A stretch of 48,024 bases of DNA from Fibrobacterales bacterium Fibro_02 (lineage in GTDB: Bacteria > Fibrobacterota > Fibrobacteria > Fibrobacterales > Fibrobacteraceae), in NCBI GenBank assembly GCA_001603905.1, contig LVAE01000032.1, forward strand, positions 1-48,024, given 5' to 3'. The notes beneath the pieces were generated by a model. That model was not told the origin of the DNA. It made no database searches and saw only the letters and a list, made by a program, of their open reading frames with translations. This document shows positions 1-8,667 of this stretch, one piece after another. A program made the translations under genes and the position numbers. Positions within the stretch are counted from its first letter, which is position 1. Each line of letters begins with the position of its first letter.

Positions 1-137
1 TTCACCAGCACGTAAATGCCGTCGTCGGGGCTGTTGCCGTCGCCGAGCTTGCCGATGTACATACCCGGACGTTCGCGGATATGTTCGTTCCATTCCAGTG
101 TTCTAATGCTGTCTTCGGTATACTTTGCTGCTGCCAT
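1..137 (-). CDS. parE: DNA topoisomerase IV subunit B (ParE), N-terminal fragment
   Basis: Only the first 45 codons are in the window; the gene runs off the left edge. The start is the ATG whose complement is at 135-137. The visible protein contains [14 protein letters not shown] followed by D-D-G-I-Y-V-L-V-K. This is the beginning of the GHKL ATPase domain of type II topoisomerase B subunits. The K-L-G-D-G...D-D-G-I-Y form matches the ParE-like proteins of the FCB group better than GyrB. By family knowledge, ParE binds ATP and, with ParC, decatenates daughter chromosomes. No Shine-Dalgarno is obvious. A TATCTTTG box lies about 46 bases upstream. GyrB remains possible because the rest of the protein is not visible. 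Confidence 0.8.
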   Translation of the reverse strand, partial: MAAAKYTEDSIRTLEWNEHIRERPGMYIGKLGDGNSPDDGIYVLV

Positions 138-183
138 AGTAATTAGAAACTCACAAAAAGAAGTAAATGATTTTTAGACGATA

Positions 184-191
184 CAAAGATA
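184..191 (-). promoter_or_regulatory. Putative -10 box (TATCTTTG) for parE
   Basis: On the minus strand the sequence reads TATCTTTG, 46 bases before the parE ATG. It matches the TAnnTTTG -10 box of the Bacteroidota primary sigma factor and recurs before several other genes here. A short inverted repeat, TGACA/TGTCA at 203-207 and 214-218, sits just upstream; its role is unknown. Confidence 0.5.
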
Positions 192-229
192 AACATTTTT
201 TTTGACATTTTTGTGTCAGAGGTGCTTTT

Positions 230-1018
230 TTGTGCCCGAAATTTTGTTATCGTTGGCCCATGTTTATGAGAACGACTTTGGAAAAGATTGCTTTTGCCGT
301 ACTTGCGGTGTTCCTTTGTGTCACGATGGGCAAGGACTGGTATGACCTTTATACTTGTGGCGCCGTGGGACAGTGTCTATCTTCGGCGGGGCAGCTGCAG
401 CTCTATACGAAATTTATCATGTCGTGTTGCTTGACAGTCTTGGCGTTCCTGGTCGCAAAAAGATCCTTTTGTGCCCGCGATGGTCAGCTGCTGCGCTTCG
501 CCTTCATCTTTTCGTTGATTGCCGATTTCTGCTTCAGCAAGCTCAAGGTGTTTGCACCTGATGTGGGAACCTTGAGCACGGTGCTCGGCGTCGGCTTTTT
601 CATGGTCTTCCAGACAATCCTTATTTACAGGCATTCCCGTGAAAACGAAAATGACAAAAGCTGCCCGAAGGTGTTCTGGGTAATCTTTGCCGTGGCGGGC
701 GTGTTTGCAGGACTCGCTATTGCAGGAGTCATGGATGCCGTTGTTGCCGAAGTGCTTATCTATGGTGGTTTTGTCATTACCTCGATGGTTGTCGGTATTT
801 TGGCTCCCCGCAAGGCCTATTTCCCGAAGAAGAACGCCCTGCTTGTCCGTTGGGGTATGGTCGCTTTCCTGATTGGTGATGTCATGGTGGGCCTTTCGAT
901 GCTTTCGGGCGATGACCACAGCGCGCTCCAGGTGCTTGCCTGCCTTGCAAACAACCTGATCTGGGTTTTCTACGTGCCCGCACAGTTGATGATTATCCGC
1001 TCGGCAACCAAGGAATAG
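230..1018 (+). CDS. YhhN-family (lysoplasmalogenase-like) integral membrane protein
   Basis: The 262-residue protein is almost entirely hydrophobic, with about eight predicted membrane helices. Three patches resemble the YhhN/TMEM86 family: an S-L-I-A-D-F motif, an F-L-I-G-D-V motif (the two membrane Asp residues conserved in the family), and W-V-F-Y-V-P-A-Q near the C-terminus. Characterised eukaryotic members hydrolyse the vinyl-ether bond of lysoplasmalogens, so an ether-lipid role is an inference from family. The TTG at 230 is taken as start because AGAGG lies 7 bases upstream. ATG at 260 (M-F-M-R-T-T) is the alternative and has no ribosome site. The gene is divergent from parE and 19 bases before mfd. 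Confidence 0.6.
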   Translation: MCPKFCYRWPMFMRTTLEKIAFAVLAVFLCVTMGKDWYDLYTCGAVGQCLSSAGQLQLYTKFIMSCCLTVLAFLVAKRSFCARDGQLLRFAFIFSLIADFCFSKLKVFAPDVGTLSTVLGVGFFMVFQTILIYRHSRENENDKSCPKVFWVIFAVAGVFAGLAIAGVMDAVVAEVLIYGGFVITSMVVGILAPRKAYFPKKNALLVRWGMVAFLIGDVMVGLSMLSGDDHSALQVLACLANNLIWVFYVPAQLMIIRSATKE

Positions 1019-1024
1019 ATTTTC

Positions 1025-1032
1025 TATCTTTC
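1025..1032 (+). promoter_or_regulatory. Putative -10 box (TATCTTTC) for mfd
   Basis: TTTTCTATCTTTC lies directly after the upstream stop codon. The TAnnTTT box ends 5 bases before the mfd GTG and no Shine-Dalgarno is present. If it is used, the mfd transcript would be leaderless or nearly so. Confidence 0.4.
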
Positions 1033-1037
1033 CCCGC

Positions 1038-4000
1038 GTGATAGAATCCCTTTCAGAATTCATAACATTTGCCCGTGGCGAAACGCTTAACCTCTTCAGC
1101 AAGGCTGAAGGGGGCGCTTTACATGTAAACGGGGTGACGGTCCCGGCGGCAGCCATGATGGTGGCCTCCCGATTCCTTAAAAAGCCGAATCCGATTTTGG
1201 TTGTGGCGAAGGATTACAAGAGTGCCGAGAACTGGGTCGAAAATCTGGAAGGGCTTTTAGGTGAGGAATTTGTCCGATTTTTCCCGTCGATTGGCTTGAA
1301 ACCTTACGAAAAGAAGGTGCCTTTCGAGGGCGTTGTTGAAGAACGTCTCAAGTTTTTCCGCGATATAGAGGGCTCGAATCCGTTTGTGACGGTATGTCCG
1401 CTCGATTCCTTCTTGATGCGGCTTCCTGCACCGCATACGGTGATGAAGGATTGCCTGGAACTCAAGGTGGGCGGCGTTGCGGAACCGTCTTCGTTACGTC
1501 CCTGGTTCCTGGATCATGGATTCGTGGAACAGCCCGTGGTTTCGGGCGTGGGGGAGTTCTCGATTCGCGGTTGCATTGTCGACGTGAACTGCCTTCTGTA
1601 CCCGCACCCGATTCGTATCGAGTTCTTTGGCGACGAGATTGAATCGATCCGCAGCTTCGACATTTTCTCGCAGCGTTCCGTGGAGACCATGAAGTCGGTG
1701 AAACTTTTCCCGATGGGCGAGTTTACCGTCAAGGAACACGAGGCGGCATGCTACAACGGCGACCTTTCTGGGCTCTGGTGGCACCGTGGGCGTTACCAGT
1801 CGCTGAATTCCAGCTTGCTTGATTATCTTCCGACAGCCTCGTTGGTGTTCGAAGAATTGTCGCTCTTGTCAGAGAATGCGGCAAAGTATTATTTGAACTG
1901 CGAAAATACCTTTAGGGAAGTTCGCGAGGTCGATACCGAGGCGGTGGACCCGGCGCATACCTGGTTCAAGATGGGCGAGCTTTCGCGCCAGTTTGTGGGC
2001 CGTACCTCGATGGATGTTTCCCGCGTGCAGCTCAACGACGGCAATAGTCACGAGCTGAACTGCAAACCGCAGGATTTCTCGTCGAACGGGACCGATTCGG
2101 TTGCCAAGGAAATCGAGGAATTTGCCGCCCGCGGCGGAACCGTTTACGTGGTCGCCCCGACGGCGGGTGCGCTGGGACGTATCAAGCAGATGCTCGAGGG
2201 CTTGCCGGTAGAAGACTACATTGTGGGCAACATGTCCGAAGGTTTCTGGCTCGAAGATGACGGAATTGCCTTCCTGACTGAAACCCGCATTTTCAATCGC
2301 CATTCGAACAAGACTCGTAAGCGTAAGATTGCAGGTTCCGTTTCGGGTGCCCTGATGATTGAATCGCTGAACCGTGGCGATTTCGTTTCGCACGAGGATC
2401 ATGGCGTGGGCAAGTACCTTGGGCTTGTGCGTGTGAACGTGAACGGCGGTATGGTCGACTGCGCCTTGCTCGAATATGCGGGCGGTGACAAGCTTAAGTT
2501 CCCCGTGGCGGACTTGCAGAAGATTGAGCGCCTCGATACGCAGGAGAATCCTCCGAAGCTTGATCGCCTAGGTGGCAAGGCCTGGGAAAACCTCAAGGAA
2601 CGTGTCAAGAAGAAGGTCATCCAGATTGCGCGTGAACTGGTGGAACTTTACGCCAAGCGCGAACTGGTGGAAGGCTTTGCTTTCTCGCCCGATGGAAAGT
2701 TACAGAAAGATTTTGAAGACGACTTTGAATATGATCCGACGCCCGACCAGGTGAAGGCTACCGAAGATATCAAGCGCGATATGGAATCGCGTCGTCCGAT
2801 GGATCGCCTGATTTGTGGCGATGTGGGCTTTGGCAAGACTGAAGTCGCTATGCGTGCGGCGTTCAAGTGCGTGGTGGACAAAAAGCAGGTGGTTCTTCTG
2901 GTGCCGACGACGATTTTGGCGGCCCAGCATTACGAAAACTTTATGGACCGCTTTGCAGGCTTTGGCGTGAATATCGCGCTGGTGAACCGCTACAAGAGCG
3001 CCAAGGAAAAGAAGGAAATCTTCAAGCAGGTGAGCGAAGGCAAGGTCGACATTTTGGTCGGTACGCACAGCCTGCTTTCGGAGAAAAACCAGTTCAAGGA
3101 TTTGGGCCTTTTAATTATCGACGAAGAACAAAAGTTTGGCGTGAAGCAGAAAGAAAAACTGCGTGAAATGCGCCTTGCGGTCGATACGCTCAGCATGAGT
3201 GCGACTCCGATTCCGCGTTCGCTCCATTTGAGCATGACGGGTGTCCGCGACATTTCGCTGATTAACACGCCTCCCATGAATCGCTTGCCGGTCGAAACCA
3301 AGCTCATGAAGCGCGATGACATGGTCATCAAGCAGGCGATTGAAGACGAACTCGCTCGCGGTGGCCAGGTGTTTGTCGTGAATGACCGCGTTCAAAATAT
3401 TTACGAGTTGACTCATGATATCGAGGAACTTGTTCCTGAAGCACATGTGGGCGTTGCCCACGGGCAGATGAATGACCGTGACCTTGAAAACGCGATGGAA
3501 GCCTTTATCTCCCGCAAGTTTGATATCCTCGTCAGTACGAGCATTATCGAATCGGGCCTGGATGTCCCGAACGCGAATACGATTATCATCATGAACGCGC
3601 ATCACTTTGGTATTAGTCAACTTTACCAGATGCGTGGTCGCGTGGGCCGCAGTAGCGTGCTTGCGAAGGCCTTGTTGGTAATTCCTTCGCAGCATGATAT
3701 TTCGGCAGAATCGATGCGTCGCCTGAAGGCTCTGGAACAGTTCACCGATCTCGGTAGCGGTTATCAGCTGGCGATGCGCGACTTGGAAATCCGCGGGGCG
3801 GGCAACTTGCTTGGCCAGGAACAGCACGGCTTTATCGCGGAAGTCGGCTTTGAAACTTATGTGCGCCTGGTGCGTGAGGCGGTGGAACAGCTGCGCGGTG
3901 GCCCGTCCGAAAAGCCGATTCAGCCTCGCGTAGAACTCGGCGTCGATGCTTACCTCCCCGAAGACTACATTCAGGATGGCCTCACTCGAATCTCGATGTA

Positions 4001-4421
4001 CCAGCGGATTTCTCGTGTAACGCATACCGACGAAATCGCGGGGTTAGCGCAGGAACTCGCGGATCGCTTCGGGCCTGTGCCCGATGCCGCCAAGATGTTG
4101 CTGCTGGTGACTGAAATCGGGCTCTTGGCGGGGCGGCTCCGTATTCAGGGCCTGGTGCAGCGTAAAGGGATGCTTGCGGCCACCTTCGTGGAATTCCCGC
4201 CGCCCGATCCGCGAATCATCAGTGAAATGTACGCGAATACGCAGTTCCCGATGCGAATCATGGGCGGCTCGCCGCTGCAAGTCGTCATTGAACTCGGTAA
4301 GGGAAATGCTGTAGAACTCGCCGAAAAGGCGCTTAAGGAATTCCGCGCCTTTGCAGTGATCAAGGCGGACTCGACGGTCGTGAAGAGTGCGAACCCTTCA
4401 GCGCCATCCGCTGAAAGCTGA
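1038..4421 (+). CDS. mfd: Transcription-repair coupling factor Mfd
   Basis: This is a full-length Mfd of 1127 residues, close to the usual 1150. It removes RNA polymerase stalled at DNA lesions and recruits UvrA. The N-terminal third is the UvrB-like region. Next comes a CarD-like RNA-polymerase interaction domain around residues 450-510 (G-D-F-V-S-H-E-D-H-G-V-G-K-Y). A RecG-like helicase follows, with Walker A G-D-V-G-F-G-K-T-E at 594-602, a D-E-E-Q box at 695-698, S-A-T-P-I-P-R, and motif VI G-R-V-G-R at 867-871. The C-terminal TRCF domain is present. The GTG start at 1038 has no ribosome site and lies just after a -10-like box. It ends two bases before the convergent TatD gene. Confidence 0.97.
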   Translation: MIESLSEFITFARGETLNLFSKAEGGALHVNGVTVPAAAMMVASRFLKKPNPILVVAKDYKSAENWVENLEGLLGEEFVRFFPSIGLKPYEKKVPFEGVVEERLKFFRDIEGSNPFVTVCPLDSFLMRLPAPHTVMKDCLELKVGGVAEPSSLRPWFLDHGFVEQPVVSGVGEFSIRGCIVDVNCLLYPHPIRIEFFGDEIESIRSFDIFSQRSVETMKSVKLFPMGEFTVKEHEAACYNGDLSGLWWHRGRYQSLNSSLLDYLPTASLVFEELSLLSENAAKYYLNCENTFREVREVDTEAVDPAHTWFKMGELSRQFVGRTSMDVSRVQLNDGNSHELNCKPQDFSSNGTDSVAKEIEEFAARGGTVYVVAPTAGALGRIKQMLEGLPVEDYIVGNMSEGFWLEDDGIAFLTETRIFNRHSNKTRKRKIAGSVSGALMIESLNRGDFVSHEDHGVGKYLGLVRVNVNGGMVDCALLEYAGGDKLKFPVADLQKIERLDTQENPPKLDRLGGKAWENLKERVKKKVIQIARELVELYAKRELVEGFAFSPDGKLQKDFEDDFEYDPTPDQVKATEDIKRDMESRRPMDRLICGDVGFGKTEVAMRAAFKCVVDKKQVVLLVPTTILAAQHYENFMDRFAGFGVNIALVNRYKSAKEKKEIFKQVSEGKVDILVGTHSLLSEKNQFKDLGLLIIDEEQKFGVKQKEKLREMRLAVDTLSMSATPIPRSLHLSMTGVRDISLINTPPMNRLPVETKLMKRDDMVIKQAIEDELARGGQVFVVNDRVQNIYELTHDIEELVPEAHVGVAHGQMNDRDLENAMEAFISRKFDILVSTSIIESGLDVPNANTIIIMNAHHFGISQLYQMRGRVGRSSVLAKALLVIPSQHDISAESMRRLKALEQFTDLGSGYQLAMRDLEIRGAGNLLGQEQHGFIAEVGFETYVRLVREAVEQLRGGPSEKPIQPRVELGVDAYLPEDYIQDGLTRISMYQRISRVTHTDEIAGLAQELADRFGPVPDAAKMLLLVTEIGLLAGRLRIQGLVQRKGMLAATFVEFPPPDPRIISEMYANTQFPMRIMGGSPLQVVIELGKGNAVELAEKALKEFRAFAVIKADSTVVKSANPSAPSAES

Positions 4422-4422
4422 T

Positions 4423-5178
4423 TTATTTCTTGAGCAAGCTGCTCGTTTCTTCAAGATGCTCCATCAGGGCGTCCGCAATTTTTTCGGCGGATTCGTTCTT
4501 GAGCAAGTTGGTTGCGATAAAGGTCTCGTCGGCGTCCGTTTCAAAGCGGATCTGTTCTTCCGGAATTTCGGGGATGGCGTCGAGAGTCGCCTTCTTGTGG
4601 AAAGAATCCTGGTGCAACGAAAAAATCGGATTCAGCCCCTGTGCGGAGCGGACGATTGAAATGTCTCCGCCGAACCGGTGGAAAATTGCATGAATCTTTG
4701 GGGCGCGTTTACGCGTCTTGATGCTCGACTTTTTAGCGGGGTAGCCGCATTCGTTCAGAATCTTGATGATGCGTCCGTAGTCGCCGACACAGTGGATTTG
4801 CAAATCGCGGTTATAGTCGCGGGCGAGTTCCACCTGGCGCCGGAACGCCAATTCCTGAAGACCCGGTTTCCCGTTATCATCGGCGTAACCTTCATAGCGC
4901 TTGTCCAGTCCGCATTCCCCGACGCCTGCATCAGGGTAGTTCCCCAGGAGCGATTCCAGGCGTTCCCAGTCGGCCTCGGTAACGTTTCCGACAACCATCG
5001 GATGAATCCCGTAGCTGCGGGTGGAACCTTCGAAAAGGGTTTCGTCCATCTTCTGAAGGATTTCCCATTCCCTAGGTTCGCAGGCGACAGCATTGAAGTG
5101 GAAACCTCGCTTCAGGAGAGTCCTTGCGAGTGTTTCCGGTGTCGAAATTCTGGCCAAATGAAGGTGAAAGTCGTCCAT
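4423..5178 (-). CDS. TatD-family metal-dependent hydrolase
   Basis: The 251-residue protein has the TatD/amidohydrolase metal site. It shows H5-L-H7 near the N-terminus, G-E88-C-G-L-D, Q-I-H129, F-H167-R-F-G-G and F-E-T-D215. These match the H-x-H, E, H, H and D ligand order of a TIM-barrel TatD nuclease. Family members are Mg-dependent 3'-5' exonucleases with proposed roles in DNA or RNA repair. The protein is slightly shorter and more divergent than E. coli TatD, so substrate is not predictable. The start ATG follows a TATATTAAGGGT stretch with no clear Shine-Dalgarno. The gene is convergent with mfd. Confidence 0.82.
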   Translation of the reverse strand: MDDFHLHLARISTPETLARTLLKRGFHFNAVACEPREWEILQKMDETLFEGSTRSYGIHPMVVGNVTEADWERLESLLGNYPDAGVGECGLDKRYEGYADDNGKPGLQELAFRRQVELARDYNRDLQIHCVGDYGRIIKILNECGYPAKKSSIKTRKRAPKIHAIFHRFGGDISIVRSAQGLNPIFSLHQDSFHKKATLDAIPEIPEEQIRFETDADETFIATNLLKNESAEKIADALMEHLEETSSLLKK

Positions 5179-5275
5179 ACCCTTAATATATACTGGAAAA
5201 AAGCGCTTTTATACAAATAAATGCAAAAAACTTCTTGTTTTTTTGATAAAAAAAGCCTAATTTAAGAACATAGTG

Positions 5276-5283
5276 TATTTTTG
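5276..5283 (+). promoter_or_regulatory. Putative -10 box (TATTTTTG)
   Basis: TATTTTTG matches TAnnTTTG and lies 19 bases before the ATG at 5303. The leader then contains a strong AAAGGAG ribosome site. This supports an independent promoter for the small gene. Confidence 0.5.
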
Positions 5284-5302
5284 CGTTAAAAAAGGAGTTT
5301 TT

Positions 5303-5500
5303 ATGCGCGATCTTTTGGAAAAAGCCTTGAATAAGGGTCTTGGTGTTTCTTTTACGACCGAAGGTGGTTTTGCTGTTATCCGCATTACTAAGGGAGCCGA
5401 AGTTGTTGCGTCCTGCAGTCTCGGTTCGGCCGATTTCCGCACCAGCGTCGAAGATTCCCTGCAGTCGCTCCTTCTTGACCTGGAACGTAAAGGCCTGTAA
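5303..5500 (+). CDS. Small conserved-looking protein of unknown function (65 aa)
   Basis: The start is the ATG at 5303, not the in-frame ATG at 5273, because AAAGGAG at 5292-5298 is correctly spaced. The 65-residue product begins M-R-D-L-L-E-K-A-L-N-K-G. It has a predicted beta hairpin in the middle (V-S-F-T-T-E-G-G-F-A-V-I-R-I) and ends in an amphipathic helix (S-L-Q-S-L-L-L-D-L-E-R-K). No signal peptide or membrane segment is seen. It has its own -10 box, a good ribosome site and a strong terminator, so it looks expressed as a single-gene unit. No family was recognised. Confidence 0.7.
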   Translation: MRDLLEKALNKGLGVSFTTEGGFAVIRITKGAEVVASCSLGSADFRTSVEDSLQSLLLDLERKGL

Positions 5501-5525
5501 TATTCCAATTTGGAACCTTTAAACG

Positions 5526-5555
5526 AAAAGTCCCGCGGTTTTCCGCGGGACTTTT
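5526..5555. terminator. Bidirectional intrinsic terminator
   Basis: A perfect 13-bp stem (AAAAGTCCCGCGG and its complement) encloses a TTTT loop. It is flanked by A-rich sequence on one side and T-rich on the other. It lies between convergent genes and can serve both. Confidence 0.9.
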
Positions 5556-5581
5556 CTGTATTAATCTTTAGTATTTATTGA

Positions 5582-7021
5582 CTAGTTTATACGACCAACG
5601 AGGTTACCCGAGATCATGTAGTCCTTGGTGCTGCCGTAGCTGTGGAAACCAGCAGACAGGCTGAAGCGGTCGGTGAAAGCCTTTTCGAGGTAGATGGCTC
5701 CCAGGACGTCCTTCACGTGCTTGGCTTCGAAGTTCACGAAGTCCTTGTGTTCGTGACGGTCGCCGACATATTCAGCTTCGATGATGATGCGGTCAACCAC
5801 CGGAGTGTAGAAGGCGAAACCACCGGTCAGAGGAATCACCAGGTCGTCGGCCATGTCCATCAGGGCGGCTTCGGCGAAGACGTTCACAGCCTTCGTGCCG
5901 AGCGGGAGGTTAGCCTTCAAGGAAGCGTTGTGCTTGATGTCGGCCTTGCTGTCGTAGACGGCGTCGAACAGGTTGCTGCGGTAGGCGAGCTGGACCTTCA
6001 GGGCAGAGATGCCTGCGAGGTCATGGAAGTTGAATGCAGCACGGATATCGCCCTTGTCCAGGTTTTCAGACTTGCTGATCAAGGAAATGTAGGCGGACAT
6101 GTTGTCGGTCGGAATGAAACCGAACTGCAACTGGTTTTCAGGAGCTTGAGTGGAGAGGAAGCCGTTCAGGTAACCGTCGATGTAGCCACCGAAGTAGTCT
6201 CCGCTCTTGTCAGTGTTGTCCCAACGACCGACCTTGAAGGTGAACAGGTCAGTTTCCTGCATGGCCCATGCTTCGTCCAGCGAGAAGTAGTCGTCGGTGT
6301 ACTGGCGGGTGCCATCGCGAAGCTGTTCCTTCTTCACGTCCTTGTCCTTGTTGCCGTCGGCGGGTCTCAGGTCGCCGGGGTAGAAGGCGACTGCGATCTT
6401 GCCCTTGAAGTCATCGGCTTCGGCGAGCACTGCAAAGTTGGCTTCACCATTCCAGGTTTCGAGGTTGTCGCTCATTTCGTCGTCTTCGCTAGTCCAGAGG
6501 ACCTTGCCAGCTTCCAATTCGAAGTCGGCGTTGATGTCGAAGTTGATCTGGTTCACCGACATCACGGCGTTTTCGATCATCTTTTTCTTCTTGCGCTTTT
6601 TCTTCTTGGCGGGCTTCTTTTCGGGTTCTGCGGCGGCGACTTCGGCAGGAGCAGCTTCTTCAGCCTTTTCTTCGACCTTTGCTTCGGTCTTGGCTTCTGC
6701 CTTGGGTTCTTCCTTGGCGACTTCGGCGGGGGCGGCTTCAGCGGCAGGTGCTGCGGCCTGTTCGGCCGGCTGTTCTGCTACGGGTTCAGCCTTGGCTTCT
6801 TCCTGGGCAGGGGCAGCAGCGGGAGCTGCGGCTTCTGCTGCCGGAGCGGGTGCTTCTGCAGGGGCTGCAGCGGCTTCAGCAGCGGGTGCTGCGGCCGGGG
6901 CTGCGGCGGGAGCTTGTGCAGCAGGGGCGTCTTTTGCCGGAGCTGCTGCGGGGGCGGCTGCTTCAGGGGCAGCGAATACTGCTGCGGCCATGATGCAGGA
7001 GGCGATAAACATTTTCTTCAT
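5582..7021 (-). CDS. Porin-like outer-membrane protein with Ala/Pro/Glu-rich N-terminal extension
   Basis: The 479-residue precursor starts with a signal peptide (M-K-K-M-F-I-A-S-C-I-M-A-A-A-V-F-A). About 120 residues follow that are almost only Ala, Pro, Glu and Lys, ending in a dense Lys/Arg cluster near residue 145. The remaining ~330 residues have alternating hydrophobic strands, acidic turns and Asp/Glu-rich loops, as in a beta-barrel porin (for example F-D-I-N-A-D-F-E-L-E-A-G near its start). An outer-membrane location is inferred. The low-complexity leader could span or bind peptidoglycan. AAGGAG lies 8 bases before the ATG. A secreted-protein gene is divergent from it. Confidence 0.7.
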   Translation of the reverse strand: MKKMFIASCIMAAAVFAAPEAAAPAAAPAKDAPAAQAPAAAPAAAPAAEAAAAPAEAPAPAAEAAAPAAAPAQEEAKAEPVAEQPAEQAAAPAAEAAPAEVAKEEPKAEAKTEAKVEEKAEEAAPAEVAAAEPEKKPAKKKKRKKKKMIENAVMSVNQINFDINADFELEAGKVLWTSEDDEMSDNLETWNGEANFAVLAEADDFKGKIAVAFYPGDLRPADGNKDKDVKKEQLRDGTRQYTDDYFSLDEAWAMQETDLFTFKVGRWDNTDKSGDYFGGYIDGYLNGFLSTQAPENQLQFGFIPTDNMSAYISLISKSENLDKGDIRAAFNFHDLAGISALKVQLAYRSNLFDAVYDSKADIKHNASLKANLPLGTKAVNVFAEAALMDMADDLVIPLTGGFAFYTPVVDRIIIEAEYVGDRHEHKDFVNFEAKHVKDVLGAIYLEKAFTDRFSLSAGFHSYGSTKDYMISGNLVGRIN

Positions 7022-7139
7022 ATAAGGAACTCCTTTATATATTCCACGGGCATAATTTTAGTAAAATTATCTTTCAGTTGTTGTTTCTTGTGATTATTTT
7101 AGATTAAAAAGTTAATTTTACTGCCACAAGAGGTTTATT

Positions 7140-8222
7140 TTGAAAAAGATTCTCATTTCCGTTATTTGCTTGGCTCTATTCGCATCGTTCTCTTTTGCCC
7201 AGGAAGCCCTGAGTGTGTACAAGAAAACTAGGGGACAGATTGATGAAGATACACCTGTAGGCTCGCTCCTTTTTACCGACTATATCAAGGAACTTCCGAT
7301 CCCGATGGACTCTGTCAAGAAGGTGACTGTCGTCAAGGAAAAGGTTGTCATCAAAGATAAGAAGGGTAATGTCAAGAAGGACAAGAAAGGAAATCCCAAG
7401 ACCAAGATGCAGCGCAAGCGTGTGGTGACCTGGGAAAAGGTTCAGCCTTCGGAACCGCCGCGTTTCGTGCCGATCCAGTGCAAGTTGGGCGAAGTCTGGG
7501 TCAAGCGTGCCGATCTGGCCCGTTTCAAGCAAGCCTCCTTGGACTTGAGTGGCGAGTACGCCTCCTCAACCGGAAGCGTTATCCTGAAAAAGTCTCCGAC
7601 CAACCCGCGCTATTTCTCGTTCACCATCCAGAATGGTCCGTTTGGCGGTCGTGCCGAGCTCGAAGCGAGCAACGTGGAACTGCGTGAATCTAACGGCCAT
7701 GCCCGCCTGACATATACCGAAGACGGCTGTACCGTCGATATCGCCATCGCCGACCGCAAGGTGCGCGTGGCGCAGAGGGGCTGCTCCGAATACAATGTCG
7801 GCAACTACAAGCTCGAAGGCGAATATAACACCTATAAAGGGAACCGCCGTGTCGTCGAGACCTTCAACATGCCCGAACAGAGCTTCAAGTACAAGAAGTA
7901 CCTGTGGTGCGGGAGCGGCTTCGATAGCTGCGAAAAGGTCAAGGATGATAACGGTACTGTGACTATTACCTGGAGCAAGGACGGCAACGGTTTTATCGAA
8001 CGTGCCGCTGGTGAAGATTCCCATATCTACAGGCCGTTCGAACACGTGATTCCGCACAAGCGCGACTTCTATAATGGCGAAAAGCCCTTGGCCATCAAGA
8101 CCAAGCGTACCGATATGGCGGGCGAGTGGATGATCTGGTATTTCTATCCGCAGGCGCAGCGTTTCAAGATGGTGCGAGCCGGCATGCGCGAAGATACCGC
8201 CTATATGGAAATCTATGAATAA
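7140..8222 (+). CDS. Secreted protein of unknown function
   Basis: The start is a TTG at 7140 with AAGAGG 6 bases upstream. The 360-residue protein has a clear signal peptide (K-K-I-L-I-S-V-I-C-L-A-L-F-A-S-F-S-F-A). A very basic stretch follows at about residues 60-100 (repeated K-D-K-K-G-N). Then comes a segment resembling an SH3-like wall-binding fold (G-E-V-W-V-K-R-A-D-L), and a largely beta-rich C-terminal half with four cysteines that could form disulfides. No family was recognised with confidence. Its last 8 bases overlap the PIN-domain gene, so the two are translated from one message. Confidence 0.65.
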   Translation: MKKILISVICLALFASFSFAQEALSVYKKTRGQIDEDTPVGSLLFTDYIKELPIPMDSVKKVTVVKEKVVIKDKKGNVKKDKKGNPKTKMQRKRVVTWEKVQPSEPPRFVPIQCKLGEVWVKRADLARFKQASLDLSGEYASSTGSVILKKSPTNPRYFSFTIQNGPFGGRAELEASNVELRESNGHARLTYTEDGCTVDIAIADRKVRVAQRGCSEYNVGNYKLEGEYNTYKGNRRVVETFNMPEQSFKYKKYLWCGSGFDSCEKVKDDNGTVTITWSKDGNGFIERAAGEDSHIYRPFEHVIPHKRDFYNGEKPLAIKTKRTDMAGEWMIWYFYPQAQRFKMVRAGMREDTAYMEIYE

Positions 8223-8667
8223 GGTGCTTGAACAGTCCCGGATGATGTTCCTGGACTCGGGCGTCCTGGTGCGTCTGCTGCAGATGCATCCGGATTACTA
8301 TCCCGTGATTTCGGCGGTGCTGGATAGCGCCTACGAAAAGAATGCGACGATTCTCGTTTCGCAAATTACTTTGTTTGAACTCTCGCGCAAGGCTTATGCG
8401 GCGGGCGAGGGTGTCCTTGCGAGGCAGTACCGGGAATTTTTTGAACACTCACGGAACGTCAAATCCTGCGATATCAATAGCGAAATTGCGGTCAAGGCTG
8501 CCAAAATCCTGAACCAGTCCGCAAAGAACGGCAATGCCCTTTCAACGGAAGAGTCCCTTCGCCTTGCGACGGCGTTCGTCTGCGGTGCAGACTGCTTCTT
8601 GACCGATCAGGGTAAGTTCCACGACCTGACGGATGTCCCGGTCGTGACTCTCGATGAAATTATCTAA
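8215..8667 (+). CDS. PIN-domain protein (VapC-like ribonuclease fold)
   Basis: The 150-residue protein shows the PIN order of acidic residues: M-F-L-D-S-G near residue 13, L-F-E-L-S-R around residue 55, T-E-E-S-L-R-L-A-T-A around 116, and F-L-T-D-Q-G-K-F near 133. PIN domains are Mg-dependent endoribonucleases, most often VapC toxins. The third acidic position is Glu where Asp is common. There is no antitoxin-like gene beside it; the upstream overlapping gene encodes a secreted protein. A stand-alone RNA-processing PIN protein is as likely as a toxin. Its 3' end overlaps the convergent pgpA by 4 bases. Confidence 0.7.
   Translation: MNKVLEQSRMMFLDSGVLVRLLQMHPDYYPVISAVLDSAYEKNATILVSQITLFELSRKAYAAGEGVLARQYREFFEHSRNVKSCDINSEIAVKAAKILNQSAKNGNALSTEESLRLATAFVCGADCFLTDQGKFHDLTDVPVVTLDEII

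Noticed and set aside
5642..7093. 483-codon plus-strand frame opposite the porin-like gene
   Set aside because: Cys/Gly-rich translation mirrors the Ala-rich codons of the real gene, which has a signal peptide and a ribosome site.
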